Assembly: GCA_964017195.1 (NCBI GenBank)
Contig: OZ024890.1
Span: forward strand, 25,289,701 to 25,353,700
Source of the DNA: Siderastrea radians
Taxonomy: Eukaryota; Cnidaria; Anthozoa; Scleractinia; Rhizangiidae
Reading direction: 5' to 3'
Length of the DNA: 64,000 bases
How positions within the stretch are numbered: the first letter of the stretch is position 1; every line of letters starts with the position of its first letter. A program made the translations under genes and the position numbers. Shown here one piece after another: positions 48,001-60,294 of this stretch. The notes beneath the pieces are model-generated. The model saw only the letters and a program-made list of their open reading frames with translations, ran no database searches and was not told where the DNA came from.

Positions 48001-49934
48001 TTTAGAGTCAAGCGTTTATCGTAATGGCTGTGAATTGTTAATTTTTGGCATGAAATCTCTAAGTATGACTATTCAATTAAAAGGTGTTGAACAACGTTTT
48101 CCTGCGGTGCTGTTGAGTCGTGTTGAATTCTGCTCCAAAAAAAGTTTTTGTAGCTGTCACATTGGCACTTAAAGTTACTACAAATGGAGTAGGCTGCAAA
48201 TGCAGCCATCTTTTATAGCTCCCGGTCGCTAGGCTAGAAACTGAGGTTTCAAGTGGGTCAAATTGTTCTTCTAAAATCTCTGAGTATTTTACCGATTTTT
48301 AATATCGCGTGCTTGATCTTCTATCTGCGGTCACACCCTTCAAACATGACCCAATTAATTTATCATCGTACAAGAGGCATTCAAATTTGCTAACAAATCA
48401 AACCGTGGACAAAATCATGTCTTATCAATTTCCGGAAATCGATAATCGATGTACATTATTGGTTGGAAAACGAGTTTTTTTTTTTTTTTTTGGCCCTTTG
48501 ATAAAAATGCTTGCTGGTTAAATTTTTTGCAAGAGAAATCTACTTTTAGGGCGTGCGCCGTTTATCTGACAGAAGAATTCGCTTGATTGCGCTTAGGAAC
48601 CAAATATTGTTTTTTCTTATCTTAAGTGTCAAAACTAGTTCCTGACCTGTAAGGACCTTAAAACAACCAGCATTCTTTAAATCATTTGAGTCAAAAATTG
48701 TACAAATTTTAAAAAGAAGAACGGGACCCTTAAAATCGTGACAGCCAGACACTGTCAAACTAAAGAAAAGAAGAATCTTTCTTTTTCACGTGAACTGTCA
48801 ACAGGCGCGACTTCAGCGGGGTAAATTATGAAAGCTTTATGAGCTTCGTAGGTGGGAACGGATCGAAACACCTCTGACGCAATTTTTCTACGGAGCCGGC
48901 TCTTAAAACACAGAGAAAACACCGTCGATTTAACCCGATTGAATTTTACTAAGAGAAACCGTCCGGAAATCGGCACCCATCCCTTAAACTTAGAAGAAAA
49001 GCTGTGAACATGTGAACATGAAAGCTTAAAACCGCAAGGAAAAATGTGGAAAGCGAAATCTTTTATTGCTTACGGTGACAACGTAAAAATATAGCACCTA
49101 GTAGTGTTGTGAGCGGGGTATTGACGGAGGCGTTTACTGGGGGTGCAGACGAGGCGACTTCATTGTTTGTGTTTTCTAGAGAACTCCAAAACAGGAGGGA
49201 GGCAGTTTTTCCTCACGTAATCCAATTGATCCACCCGGCAATTTCAATTTTAATCCTTGAATGGGGCAATAACCAAGCGAAAAACCTGTTATGAAGTGTG
49301 CAATCACGAAAAAACACTTAAGTTAAGAAGTTATTTCTTTGATTTCTTGCACTTTGACACATCTTGAACGAAGCTGTTTGGGTCAAATTTGATTCCTGAA
49401 TTAGAATAAATGCAGTGAAATAAAAAGAAAAAAGAAAAAAATCTTACCTGGGAAGTCATTCCTTATGTTATACTCCGACAGAGCTTGTAAACTGCTAGGG
49501 TCGAAACCGATGATGAATGGCGAATCACTGCTGGCGTAGGTCTGCCCATTCATCGAAATAATGCTGACGGAGCAGTTATCTGTACGTTTGGGGGGCACGA
49601 AGTACGAGAAAAACCGTGCAAATATGTTTTTACACGGATCCGGCGGTAGCGGCGTCCCAAACTCCGCGTACGCGATGCCTCTACGCTCTTGAGCACGGAC
49701 GAACGCCTCGCTTCTTAGGTAGCGACTGCAGTAGGTTACTTTTCCGTTTTCCACCTTGAAATTCTGTAGCATCCCCAGGCCGTCAAACCAGTGCTTGTAG
49801 GCTTCGGGTCCGACTTCGTACATCGCAGGACCATTTCGCAGTAAGGATCCGTTGAGCCAAGGCGGGATGACGCCTTCTACTGCAGCCTCCACTGGCTTGG
49901 CTTGTTCTTTGACTGTACGATAAAGCTCTTCCAT
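42082..49934 (-). CDS. Carotenoid cleavage oxygenase (BCO/RPE65 family), 523 aa
   Basis: Exon 1 is 49448-49934 and exon 2 is 42082-43166, joined in phase 1 (CCAG|GTAAGA; TTCCAG|GT). Start: ATG at 49934, giving MEELYRTVKEQ; an upstream in-frame TTG is not needed. The WLNGSLLRNGP block (26-36) is the family N-terminal signature. The four iron-binding histidines are all accounted for: HPH at 173-175, YYHSF at 236, FHH at 306-307 and LHG at 501. Family enzymes are non-haem Fe(II) beta-propellers that cleave carotenoids to apocarotenoids or retinal, and RPE65 isomerises retinyl esters. Whether this copy acts like BCO1, BCO2 or RPE65 cannot be read by eye. The length is normal. The 6.3-kb intron holds only repeats. 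Confidence 0.95.
43167..49447. other. Carotenoid oxygenase intron
   Basis: 6.28 kb without a supportable exon. It contains a diverged duplication at 44280-44760, a T-run at 48477, and a 158-codon plus-strand frame at 43515-43991 with no recognised domain. Confidence 0.6.
44280..44760 (+). repeat. Diverged tandem duplication in the intron
   Basis: Phrases CCAACCATCTGTTTTCATAGCC, GCATGC and GCTGAAGCTTC at 44297-44480 recur in order at 44540-44760. The copies are about 240-280 bp apart and show many indels. Confidence 0.7.
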
Positions 49935-50000
49935 TCTGCTTCTGCTCTGGAGATCAGCAATGGGCAAATGACGGAACTGAAGATGTCCGAGTCCGCGTGC

Positions 50001-50012
50001 TGTTTATATACC
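50001..50012 (-). promoter_or_regulatory. TATA box of the carotenoid oxygenase
   Basis: GGTATATAAACA on the minus strand lies about 70 nt above the ATG, leaving room for a start site near 49975 and a 5' UTR of about 40 nt. This supports a start inside exon 1 without an extra 5' exon. Confidence 0.6.
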
Positions 50013-50299
50013 GTTGACCTCTGTAATACAACATCAACAAAAAGTGATTGATGACAGCTATGATTGACAGTTGCTAACAAGTGGGATCAGGTTAGGGTTT
50101 AGGCACGCTGCCAAAGTATATTCGTACATTCAGGCGCCGCGGCTGGAAAAATTACAGTAATTACAGGTGATTACTTGAACGTGGAAGCTGTTGACAGTAA
50201 AAAAGAATCTACACAAAAACTGTTAACCCGAAAATACCAAAATTACAATTTTATCAGTTTCTCCAAAATGATTTCCTCTTAAGAAAAAATCTGCAACAC

Positions 50300-50400
50300 A
50301 CGCACAACTGAGAAGGGACATAAAAGTGTTGCTCTCAAGCTTCCATTTGTGTCACATTTCGCCGACAGAACCACATTACATTGTTTGTCTTCCTTTTATT
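50300..50400 (+). repeat. Partial copy of the upstream tandem repeat
   Basis: GTGTCACATTTCGCCGACAGA and ACATTGTTTGTCTTCC match segments of the units at 52050-52130 and 53100-53190. Confidence 0.6.
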
Positions 50401-51482
50401 CAATAGGCCGGGGGTGTGCTAAAAGCTTCCCAACTCTTTTCTTTTTAACTCTTTTTTCGAGATCCTTGTCCTGTCAGAACTTCTCCAGCTACCAAAATCC
50501 GCAAACTAATTTCAGAAATTTCAGGGATTGGGTTCAACTCGCGAAATCCTGATAGCAAACCGATTCATTAAACTGCGACATAAAAACCTTGAACCGTGTG
50601 AGACAGAGGTTTTTCTACCTTTTGCGCTGGCGAGCCAAGTCCTGCTGTGCGGACGTTCCGTCAAAGCACTTTCATGTGGTGTTGTTTATTATGCGGTCAG
50701 ACAAGGATGCTCTATCTTTTGAGTCAGTGCATTTCTCAAATTCTGCACTTAATATTCTTTGTAATTGTAACTACAAGGCTTAAAACAATAACTCTATAAG
50801 GTCAAGTGATAAAATATTACGAAGTGCGCTGAACTAGCCTGCGTGTCAGGCGCCAAAATGGAAGGGAAATGGGGAATCGAGAGCGCGAGAAATCTAATTG
50901 TTTAATAGACACTCGGCTAAATGACTAAAATCGGAAACTTTACTTTCTAAGGACTAGCGCCAGCGCACGAGAATTGTTTTAAAGCTAATAGACAACATGA
51001 TTAAGCTAATTAGATCCGCATATTCGCAGCAGACCGCGGTGAATGTCTAATATGATTAAGTTACCCTGAATTCGTTGAACGGCACATACCTTTCTCTCTC
51101 TTAGGAATAACTCAGTTTCAATAATCATAACTTTTTCAGAAGCGTTACATTGACGGGCGGCGAAGACGTAACTCAATGATGTTTATGCCATTAGCGGAAG
51201 GATGAGAAAAAGACCCCAGCCAACGCATTCTGAGCGTGGGGCACGAGGGGCGTGTACCCTTGGGCGGCGGAAGCCGAGCGCAGTTCGCAACTGTCACAAG
51301 TTGTGATATTCCCTCTTGTGACGATTGTTTTTGATCAGCGCGGTTGGACAGGTAGTTGTTGTCCGCTTTTATTTGAAATCGTGCGCACTCACATTTACCT
51401 TGGTTCGTGATAGGCTCAGCACCTTTTTTCAGTCTGCAAAGACAATTGTATATTCTCACTTCAAAACCGGTCAATGAAAAGC

Positions 51483-51516
51483 CACGTGCCTCCTTGCGGC
51501 ACGTGCTTTGCACGTG
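51483..51516. promoter_or_regulatory. Three CACGTG E-boxes, repeat unit 1
   Basis: CACGTG at 51483, 51500 and 51511. This palindrome is the binding site of bHLH factors of the USF, MITF/TFE, MYC and CLOCK-BMAL type. Use in vivo is inference. Confidence 0.5.
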
Positions 51517-52562
51517 CGGTACACCACCAGCCCCGGGAAATTGCACGATCTTTTAACATTTACAAACAAGCAAGTCAGCTAGTATCAGATTATGGTCTGG
51601 GCGTGTAGCCAAGATTTTAAAGGTATCTAATAAGAGCGGCGATAACGATCCTAATCACAGCTGTTCGCTTTGAAATCTTGTACGCAGGAAGAAAGTAAAC
51701 AAGAATTAAGAACATCAGCTCTTACTTGCAACTGTGGCTTGACGTTTCATTGCATCATGAAATCAACCTGAAAATTTCTGTTTGGTCTTTTCAATTGAAT
51801 TTCGTTGTTTCTTCAAAGACAGATGGAAAACAACTCTGTGTTTCTTTAAAATCAGCTGAGCAGCTGTTTCATCGAGTTGCTGTCAAATTGGAACCCCACT
51901 GAGACAATAGACTGCGAGAAGTCCAGTGGCTCAGAACATTTAAGAGTAGCATGCTCTGTTGAGCATAAAAATGCGGATCAAATACAATTCTCCAAGTGTT
52001 TTCCACTTGGCAAAAAAGTGAAACCAAGCACACAGGAAAGCTCCCCACAGGAGTTTCCATTTGGATCATATGTCGCCCAGTCTTTTATTTACTAGAGCTA
52101 CGTTGCGTTGTGTGTGTCCCTTCAGGCCAGAAGGGAGGTGGCACTCTTAGAAACCTCTTCCTTGGAACGTGTGGAATGTGTAGATGTATGTGTATTTTGA
52201 AAGTATCCCAAACAGTATTCTAACATATTTCATACCAAAATTATTAATTTAAAATGCCTTTTTTCCGAGAAAGACTTACTGACAGTCTCTAGAATCTGCA
52301 ACCCACTTTAGAAATACTAAGGACTAAGGTCTTCTCGCTAATCTAAGCTGTCTCTTGGCTTTCTCTAATGGCACTTTTTGAATGGACATTTTGTATTTTG
52401 TAGTTTCTTTCGTTTAAAGGTTGATTTCCAGTAACAAGAGAGCTCACTGGCACGGCTTACTGACGGTAACTTGCTTCCCTTGGTAAAAACGGTTACCCTT
52501 TTCAGACCACAAAGACAAAATGTTCAGCTCAACTTCAAATAGAATCCATGCACTTCCGTGCG

Positions 52563-52580
52563 CACGTGCTTACGCACGTG
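52563..52580. promoter_or_regulatory. Two CACGTG E-boxes, repeat unit 2
   Basis: CACGTG at 52563 and 52575, at the position equivalent to unit 1. Confidence 0.5.
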
Positions 52581-53605
52581 CGGCCCGGAACGTTGCATGA
52601 TCTCAGCTCCAATAAATGTTCGCATCGAGTCGTCTACCATCCAAATCAATGGTTTGGGCATGTAGCCAAGGGTATAAGGGCATCGAAAAGCAGGTGGTAT
52701 TATTCTTATCATAGTTGATCGCTTTGCCGGAAAGGTTGTAAACAGGAAGAAAGCAATAAGAATTTTAAGATATCAGCTCTTCGGCTTGTTGTATATCTTT
52801 GCTATATCTTTATCTGACAGCTATTGACGCGTTTTGTAATAACTTTTAATCAATTTTTGGGTGGAACTTTTCCTGTCCACAAAGCAGGTGGAAAACAATT
52901 CTGTAATCTTAAATCCGTGCAATAGCCATTGCATTGTGTTTTTGTTAAGATGGAACCCGAGACAATAGACTTCGTGTGAAGTCCAGTTGCTTCAGTTTTG
53001 CCCAGAGGCAAATAAACACGAGTAACAAACTCTCGGCCGTAAAAGTGTTCTCCACTTAGGAAAACAGAAATTGAAACACAAGCACATGGGAAAGTGCGCC
53101 TTAAGTGCTTTCTTTTGGATCACATTTCGCCCACAGACTCAAACACAACAACCACATTGCGTTGTTTGTCTCCTTGAAGGCCAGAAAGGAGGGAGTGCTC
53201 CTAGGAGCCAGTGCCTCTTAACGAATGGAATGTTTGTGTGAATTTGGAAGCATCTCAATCATTATTCTGACTTATTTTAGATAAAAATAAGCAATGTTTC
53301 TACACCTTCTTTCCAGTCAGGTTTACTTACAGCCCCTAAAAACTATACCCTACACAAGGGACTGGCTTTTGTTTGTAGCTGTCTCAAGAGATGATCTCTT
53401 TGCTGTCTTTAACAGCACTTCATAAACGGATTTTGTGGCTAGTTTCGTTGGAAGACTGCTTTCCAACATCAAGAGATCTTGCTGAAGTGGCTTGGGAGAC
53501 TCTAGTTTGCCTTATTAAAAGCCACAGAAAAAAAGACAGAGACAGAAAGACTTTGTAGCCCAAAAGTCATAACCATCAGATAAAAACTATAAGCTTCATT
53601 GTACG

Positions 53606-53611
53606 CACGTG
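53606..53611. promoter_or_regulatory. One CACGTG E-box, repeat unit 3
   Basis: CACGTG at 53606 in the equivalent position of the third unit. Confidence 0.45.
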
Positions 53612-53979
53612 CGACACCGCTACCTCCGGAAAATTGCATGATTCTGTAGTAAATATTTGCAGCTTTTATCCGTCTACGGTTTCGGATTGTAGCCAAGGGT
53701 ATAATTGCGTCTACGGTAAACGCAGCAGGTGGGATTCTTATCGCAGCTAATCGCTCTGAAAGGCTGTCATCGAGAAGCAAGTAACTATCAACTCTTACTC
53801 GACTTGATGTATAATTTTGATTTTGTCTAGCCTGGGCTGAGACGTTTTTCATGAACGTTTGGGTGGGGCTTTCTACCATTCTTCGAAAACACGAGGGAAA
53901 CGACATGCTTTCTTGTCAAGTTACTTCCTTAAAGAGTGCTGAAGTAAATTAACAACATTTCACAATTTTCTGTAACATC

Positions 53980-54450
53980 AGTAGTGCTCAACAGCTTTCA
54001 TTTGAGTAGTCACAGGTCAAGATTTCGCTTCAGCTACAAGTCGGAATCACCTTCATAGAAAAAAGAACCTAAGGAAAGTAATGCTCAGAAAAGTAATGCT
54101 CGAATACATTTTAGATACATTTTAGGATTTTTTCCAAAGAGTAAGAAGAATTAGCCATCTTGCATCCCAGTGACTACAAGAAAAAATTGTCCAACAGCGG
54201 CTTTCGTTTGAATGGCTGCCTTTTAGGATTTGATCCACGAACTCAGTAGAGCAACCTTAATTGTACGTACATAATAATCAGTACCACAGAAAAGAAAGTA
54301 CTGCTCAGTAGCTTTTATTTGAATGGCCACCTTTTAGGACGTAATCCATGCAGGGACTTAAAAAATAGAACAACTTTGTACGTAATAAACAGTTCCATAG
54401 AAGCGCAAGTACTGCTCTAAAGCTTTTATTTGAATAGCCACCGGCTCTTA
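53980..54450 (+). repeat. ~110-bp tandem repeat (AGTACTGCTCAGTAGC)
   Basis: Units with AAGTACTGCTCAGTAGCTTT followed by TATTTGAATGGCCACC occur near 54200, 54312 and 54420, with a weaker one near 53985. Related single copies are at 57515-57570 (forward) and 63440-63500 (reverse), so the unit is also dispersed. Confidence 0.75.
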
Positions 54451-56045
54451 AGAATATCACCCCCAGATAGATCTATCTTGGAATCACATTACACGACGAA
54501 AGCTTTTGGCTCTTGGAGAGAAAAGGTTACTTAAAACTGTGGGAAAATTTTAGACAAACGGTGAACTTTGAACTTGTTTTGCGTGCATTTATGCATCTAT
54601 ACAGAAAGTTAGTAAGCGATGATAGATGAATACCAAACGATTCCATTCTTGATGCATGCAAAAATAATCAGTGAAAAATCAGTATAAGTAAAACAACATC
54701 GTTTAAATTGTTTCTCTTTTTCCTCGACTTGCTTCTGTCATTCTTCGTCAAGACCTTTTCACCACCTCAGTTATTACAAAAGCTCTAACCGGACATAGTT
54801 ACTCCATAAGACGTCAATTTAGCAGTTAGACTGATAATTAAAATTGACTTTCAGTTTTATTTAGGATGTGCACAATGACAAAAGAAAAGACAATTCCACA
54901 CAAATCCTAAAAAAATGCAATGTTTTGAGGAACTCATTCCTTCAGAGAAGCTTGCAAGCATTCTCACATTTCACGGAAGCCAACTTTTCCTCTTCGAACA
55001 GTACAAAGTTCAAAGTGAATTATAAAAAGGTTTCCTTTTACAATAAATTGAACAACGATTTGTAACACGGCAAGGTACTGTTCAAGAAGGCTTGATGGTC
55101 ACGTTTGTGGATTTTGTTCACTGACCGTCAAAGGCAAGAAGCGCTTTTTGTGACTAAAGGCCTGTTTCTAGAAGAAAAAGGTTAATAAAAGTAAAGCATT
55201 AAACGGAAACGTGTTGGCCGGCATGTAAAACAACTTAAAGTGCGATCCTTATTTCCGCTCTAAAGTTGTGAGAAACACGAGTGGTAGATCTGGCAATGGT
55301 GACGGAGAAGAGCTGTGGTTAACGTTACAAATTTGAGTAGCTGAAGAAAGGAAGTCAAATTCGCACAAACAAGTCTAAGGTAATTACTACATTTCCTCAA
55401 ATTAGTGCCCACAATCTATTTACTACCACTAATTTGGAATCCCACCCTAAACAAAGTGAGCCAACAAGCAATAATTAAACCTCAGAAATGTTGCCGAGAC
55501 CATAGCAAATGTGAGCGCGCACGATTTCAAACATAAACGGACTGCAAGTACGTGTTCATCCGCTTTGGACAGAAGCAATCTACACTAGGGGAGATTTCAC
55601 GACTTGTGATAACTCAGTGACGGAGTTCCGCGAGGCTTCCGCACGCCCACGGATACGTGAGCGCACTCCGCACGTTTAGAATGCTTTCGCAAGGCCCCAC
55701 CGTTCGCTAACGGAAAATAGTAACATTAGGTGATAAATGCACTTGTCAGATGTTGGTGTTTGATCTGGTTCTCCATTCCTGTCCTCAGCAAACATTAGTC
55801 ACTAGAATGGAATACACTAATAAACACTCACAATAGTAGGTGATTCATTGAGTTTGTTTCTTAGTGTGAGAACTATTTTCAGCCGGAGAAAATAAGTTCA
55901 AAACGAAGAAAGTCTGGATTTGGTCATTTCGCCTTGTAGTTTTGTATAGAGGACGGCGAAAAGATGCTATGCTTTGTTATATTTCTGTCGGTCTTGCGGT
56001 TTGAGCTTGGTCATTGATGTTACTGGCTGTTTTTACACTAGACAT
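54451..56045. other. Gene-free stretch
   Basis: No exon or clear element is seen. CG-rich text at 55620-55690 is unremarkable. Confidence 0.5.
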
Positions 56046-56716
56046 GCATAATCCCCAAGGGGCGAACTTGGGCAAAGAAAGTTAGTTTGTCTGGTTATTC
56101 GTCTCAATATAAAGACGGGCTCAAGACGGATTAAGCGTCTAGACGAACTTTCCTCGGTTTTGCGTCTTCCAAGACGAACAACCAAAGTTAGTTTGTCTAG
56201 ACGCATAATCCGTCTTGTGCCCGTCTCCCGGGGGGGGGGGGGGGACTCAACAAATTTTTATACGGGGAGGCTCCGCCCCGAGGTCCAACCCCTTACCCTT
56301 TTGTATACCATTTTTGACAGAAAAGGTACCCCTTTCGCATACCTTCCATTGAAAAATGTTACCCCTTTCACCTACCTACTTAAGAGCACTGCATCCCTTT
56401 TCTAGACCCTTGGAAGGAAGTCTTCTTGTCGTTTTCATGTAGTGTTTAATAAATTAAAATGATTCAGTCATAAGGTGCGTCTACTCAAAATATTTTAATT
56501 AAAGGCCCTTTTAAATACCTAAATGACAGATTTCCCTACCCTTTCATATACTTCAGCTCGTGAAATCCCTACCCTTTTATATACCTGAAGCCTGAAAAAG
56601 GTACCGCTTTCGGGCGGAGCCTCCCCGTATAGGCCATTATAGGGATACCCCCCGGGGCCCGTCTTTATGCTGAGAAGCATAACTTTCTTTGCCCAAGCTC
56701 GTCCCACACGAATTAT
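56046..56716. mobile_element. Nested inverted-repeat elements with G-run core
   Basis: Outer arms ending TTGGGCAAAGAAAGTTA (56070) and TAACTTTCTTTGCCCAA (56680-56697) enclose AAGACGG-rich text. The inner arms pair GGGGAGGCTCCGCCC (56265) with GGGCGGAGCCTCCCC (56614), and a long G-run sits at 56228. The inner sequence is related to that at 23940-24060. Confidence 0.7.
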
Positions 56717-58211
56717 CCGTCTCATGAGTCTTGTGACGAAATCTTAACCTTCAGTCAAAAAGTGTTTACGTTTATATGGGGCCACTTTGAGATAGCCACG
56801 TGCACATTTTCCTGTCCTTTTAACCTCAAAATCTGCCACAATCAGGGGCTCCTGCCACAATGTATGTGTAATTGCAAACAAAAATCCTTCTTTCAAATCG
56901 GATTAGTTTGAGCATTTCCCCTCCATTTTGCCCGCAAGAGAACTAAGTGTCGTTGAGGGGATTTTGTGGTTAAGAGCTGGAGCGCGTGATATTCGCGCGC
57001 TGGCGAGCTGCGATAAAGAGACCAATGAGCGATAACTTGTTGAGGGATTAGACTTGAGGGTATATAAAATTACCAATTGAAAACGTTTGTAGCAAAAAGG
57101 TATGTTTGATCGCGAGGACAGTTGACTGAGATGAGTAAGCGTCAGTTAAACTGCAGCAGAATAAACTGATGAATTTCTTTCATATACAAGTAACGCATTT
57201 GATACACTAATAGAATTAAAGGGATGAAGAGATCAAATGAGTAACTAAAATTTTCGAATCAGTTCGGTTAAAGGTACAGCATGCACCCGCTTTTCCGCTT
57301 GATTTAACTTTGGAAGTCGATGACACCATGGGCTCTAAATTTCTGCCGACTTAGCGAATAGCACAACTGAAATGGCTGTTCAAAAAATGATGAGCTCTAA
57401 CATAGTAAAACCACAAAATATCCCCAACATATCCATTGCCTGTTTGATGAAAACTAAACTGCATCATAAACAACAGGGGCATAAGATCATTATCCAGCAT
57501 GTGCATATAAACAGTGGCACAGAAAAGTGCTGAGCTCAGTAGCTTTCACTTAAACGGTCCCCCGTGAGGTCTTTATCAACAGACTTGGGCAAAAGTTGGA
57601 ACCACTTAACTGTTGACTCTAGGTTTTCAGTGTGGGTGTTACAGGGTAAGAATTTTATTTTGATGTTCTACATGCTTCTACGGCGCCCCTATAGTATTTC
57701 CGTTTATGTTACCAGTTACCAACCGATTAAGATTTGGACAGTTATTTAGAGGTTTCATTCATTAGATTACGAGACCTCTTAATTATTATAATAATGATCT
57801 GATGATAACAGTTCGATCGTTTTCTCTTTTCTAGCGATGAGCTTAGTTCTACCAGTTTAGAATTTCGTTTTTCTGACCTCTATGTCCTCACTACGCAGGT
57901 TAAAAGGTATCTGAGCGGGTGTATTTTGGTGTAAAATTCCCCCGGATAGAACCAGAATTCTTATTAATAATACAGGAGGAACACTGCTTTGCCGCACGAG
58001 AAAAGTCAAGAAATTTTTTATGGTGTTTGTTTCTCCAACTAAGATTACCATCAGTTTTACACTGAGATTTAGAGGTTTGAAATGATTATGCTCAACTAAA
58101 TCTCGACTTATCGTCAATCGTGATGAATAGAAACCAGCAAAGAGCAACAGCTAAGAAAACAATGCGTAGCATTTGTCGAACATAAGTTTGAAAGAAACTT
58201 TAAATCTACTT
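56717..58211. other. Gene-free stretch
   Basis: Nothing coding is recognised. A 96-codon minus-strand frame at 57857-58147 resembles no family. A dispersed AGTACTGCTCAGTAGC-type copy lies at 57515-57570. Confidence 0.45.
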
Positions 58212-58356
58212 ACGTTGTAAGAGATAAATTCAACCAGCTCAGTAAAACCAATCAAGCCAAGTTTGCGCCTGTCCGCTGAGTCAGATGTGAAGATAGGGTT
58301 GTTTGGTTGTGCTACGCTCTAGAGCTGCCCCCTTTTTCAAGGGATTATATAGCAGA
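58212..58356 (-). promoter_or_regulatory. Possible promoter plus non-coding first exon
   Basis: On the minus strand, TGCTATATAATCCC (about 58342-58355) is TATA-like, and about 130 nt later CTTACAACGTAAGTAGA (near 58212) is a near-ideal splice donor. The stretch has no ATG. It could be a distal 5' exon of the carotenoid oxygenase or chance. Confidence 0.25.
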
Positions 58357-60242
58357 TTCACCGGAACACTTTTTTGTCGACTGTTCACGTTTCCGTCAGG
58401 GTTAGAGGAAGCGTGTTATTGATCTACCTTTCTGCAAACAAATGAAAATTGAGAGTCGAAATGAAAATTGAACATCACCCGCCAGATGACGTACAGTTGT
58501 GTTTTACATCTTAAGTGAGTCACAACTAGCGCAAACGATTATAAGCTTTAAGTAGTACAAGGAACAATATATATAAATTAGCTAATCCCTCTTATCTGTT
58601 ATTGTGCAAATTTTCCTTGTGCATCAGGAATGCTATTTTAAAGGATGACTCAATGAGTTATGTACTCATCTTCGGAGTGAAAATGAAAGAAAAACACAGG
58701 AAATGGCACAGTAAACAACGTGACTTAAAATTAAAAGGCAAATAAAAAGCTGAGAGGCACACCCTAGAAATTGTATACGGTCTTGCTGAATGAGGTCATA
58801 AACTCTGAAATAACAGCAACGTTTTCATCACGGTTTCAATTATACAAACGATTATGTGAAACAGAAAAAAATTAATGAGGTAACATGCAATCTACTGGGT
58901 CGCTAGACGGTTTTGTTGTGAGGTCTTAGGGTCGTGGAAAGCATTCATCGTTGCATACCGACATCGAACATCGAAATTTAGACTCTCGTGTCAATATCCA
59001 TGTAGTTAAATTTTGAAATAAAATCAGTCACCAATTTCTTTCCACGCCTTTCATTATTTCTTTGGCTTGTTTGTGTTTTTTAAACTAGTCTTGTGTTGCT
59101 TTTCAATCGGTTAACCGTAAAAAATGTCGATGAAAGTGCCAATTTCCTTCCACTCCGTTTTTACCTGGTTTGTTATTAATTTCATAACAACGTCGAAACT
59201 ATTGTTATCTTGACAGGTGGAATCGCTTTTAATATTGTGATTAACACAATTCAAACATTTTCTCTAAAACAAAAGACAATGGTCTTTTTCATTAGTTAGC
59301 AATTTTCGTCCTGAACCAAAAAAAACCTCTTTGAATTGTGTGCACCCTTGTTGACCCTGAGAAATAAATGTTTGACGCGCTTGATACCCAGCTTACGTCA
59401 ACTCCTGGCACTGTTCTCAAACAAAATGCGTCATTGGTACCCAGATGGTTATGTACTATTATACCTCCAGCACGTTTCTAAATACTAAGCCAGTTGAAAA
59501 ACGCAAAAACGTTTCAAATATTCTTTTATAAGGTACTTTTTTAGGGGGGAGGGAAAATTTAAAAAAATTGATTTTACTTTCTGTATTTTTCAAATACCAC
59601 TCGGCTGGTCAATCTTGAAGTTTACGTAAGTTAAGCTACATTTTTTCTTTAATCCTCAGGTTTTGCGGTGGATTAAAGTGAATTCAGTAGTTTTCAGTAG
59701 TTTTGTCTCTTACACACCAAAATCCGTCTTGTTTTATACTCCTCTAACACTACTTCAAGACAGTTCTTCCTGTGAGACCAATTGTAGTTTTTTGGCTTTC
59801 CCATCTAAACAACGACAAAATGGAAGGATGTTGAATTGGAGATGGAAAACTCTTCCTTCACAGGATTTACGTCTTTGAAAAGTTTTCCGTAGTGAGAAGG
59901 CTTTTCCGTCGAAGACACAGTAGACGCCGTTTCTCATCCGGCTCTCACATAAATTCGGCGCGTGCATGTGCACGAGCACAATGCAGACAGGCACATCTAA
60001 AAGCAGTATGACGTAATGACCTCTGTTATGTGTTTTTTAAGTACAGAAAACTACCCCTCTCGGCTGAGCTTAGACACTACTAGTTCTCAGTGGTTTTTCA
60101 GCGCGCGCATAAGAAGAGTACAGATTTTCATGAGAGGTGTATTCTCGATTCTGAGCAATCTAAAAGGTCGGGACTGCAAGCCCCCAAAAAGTAGGCCCAT
60201 GTGCTAGACCTTCAGACCCAACTTCCGACCTTTTTTGGTACT

Positions 60243-60294
60243 AATTAATTAATAAATAAATAGATAAATAAATAAATAAATAAATAAATAAAAT
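60243..60294 (+). repeat. (AAAT)n microsatellite
   Basis: About twelve AAAT/AATA units. Confidence 0.9.

Larger units (their letters stand above)
51470..53920 (+). repeat. Three ~1-kb tandem repeats upstream of the carotenoid oxygenase
   Basis: Units start near 51470, 52530 and 53560, with a period of about 1.03-1.06 kb; the third is truncated. Conserved blocks in order: CACGTG sites, a TTGCATGATC-like block, TGTAGCCAAGGGTATAA, a CTTATC..AG..GATCGCT block, GAGACAATAGACT, and GGATCA-ATTTCGCCCA. Divergence is substantial, so the duplication is old. The repeats lie 1.5-4 kb upstream of the gene start. Confidence 0.8.

Noticed and set aside
49935..49967. Non-ATG (TTG) start for the carotenoid oxygenase
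   Set aside because: The ATG at 49934 gives the expected family N-terminus and lies suitably below the TATA box.
53502..53906. 134-codon minus-strand frame in repeat unit 3
   Set aside because: The equivalent frame is not kept in units 1 and 2 beyond a short stretch, so coding is unlikely.
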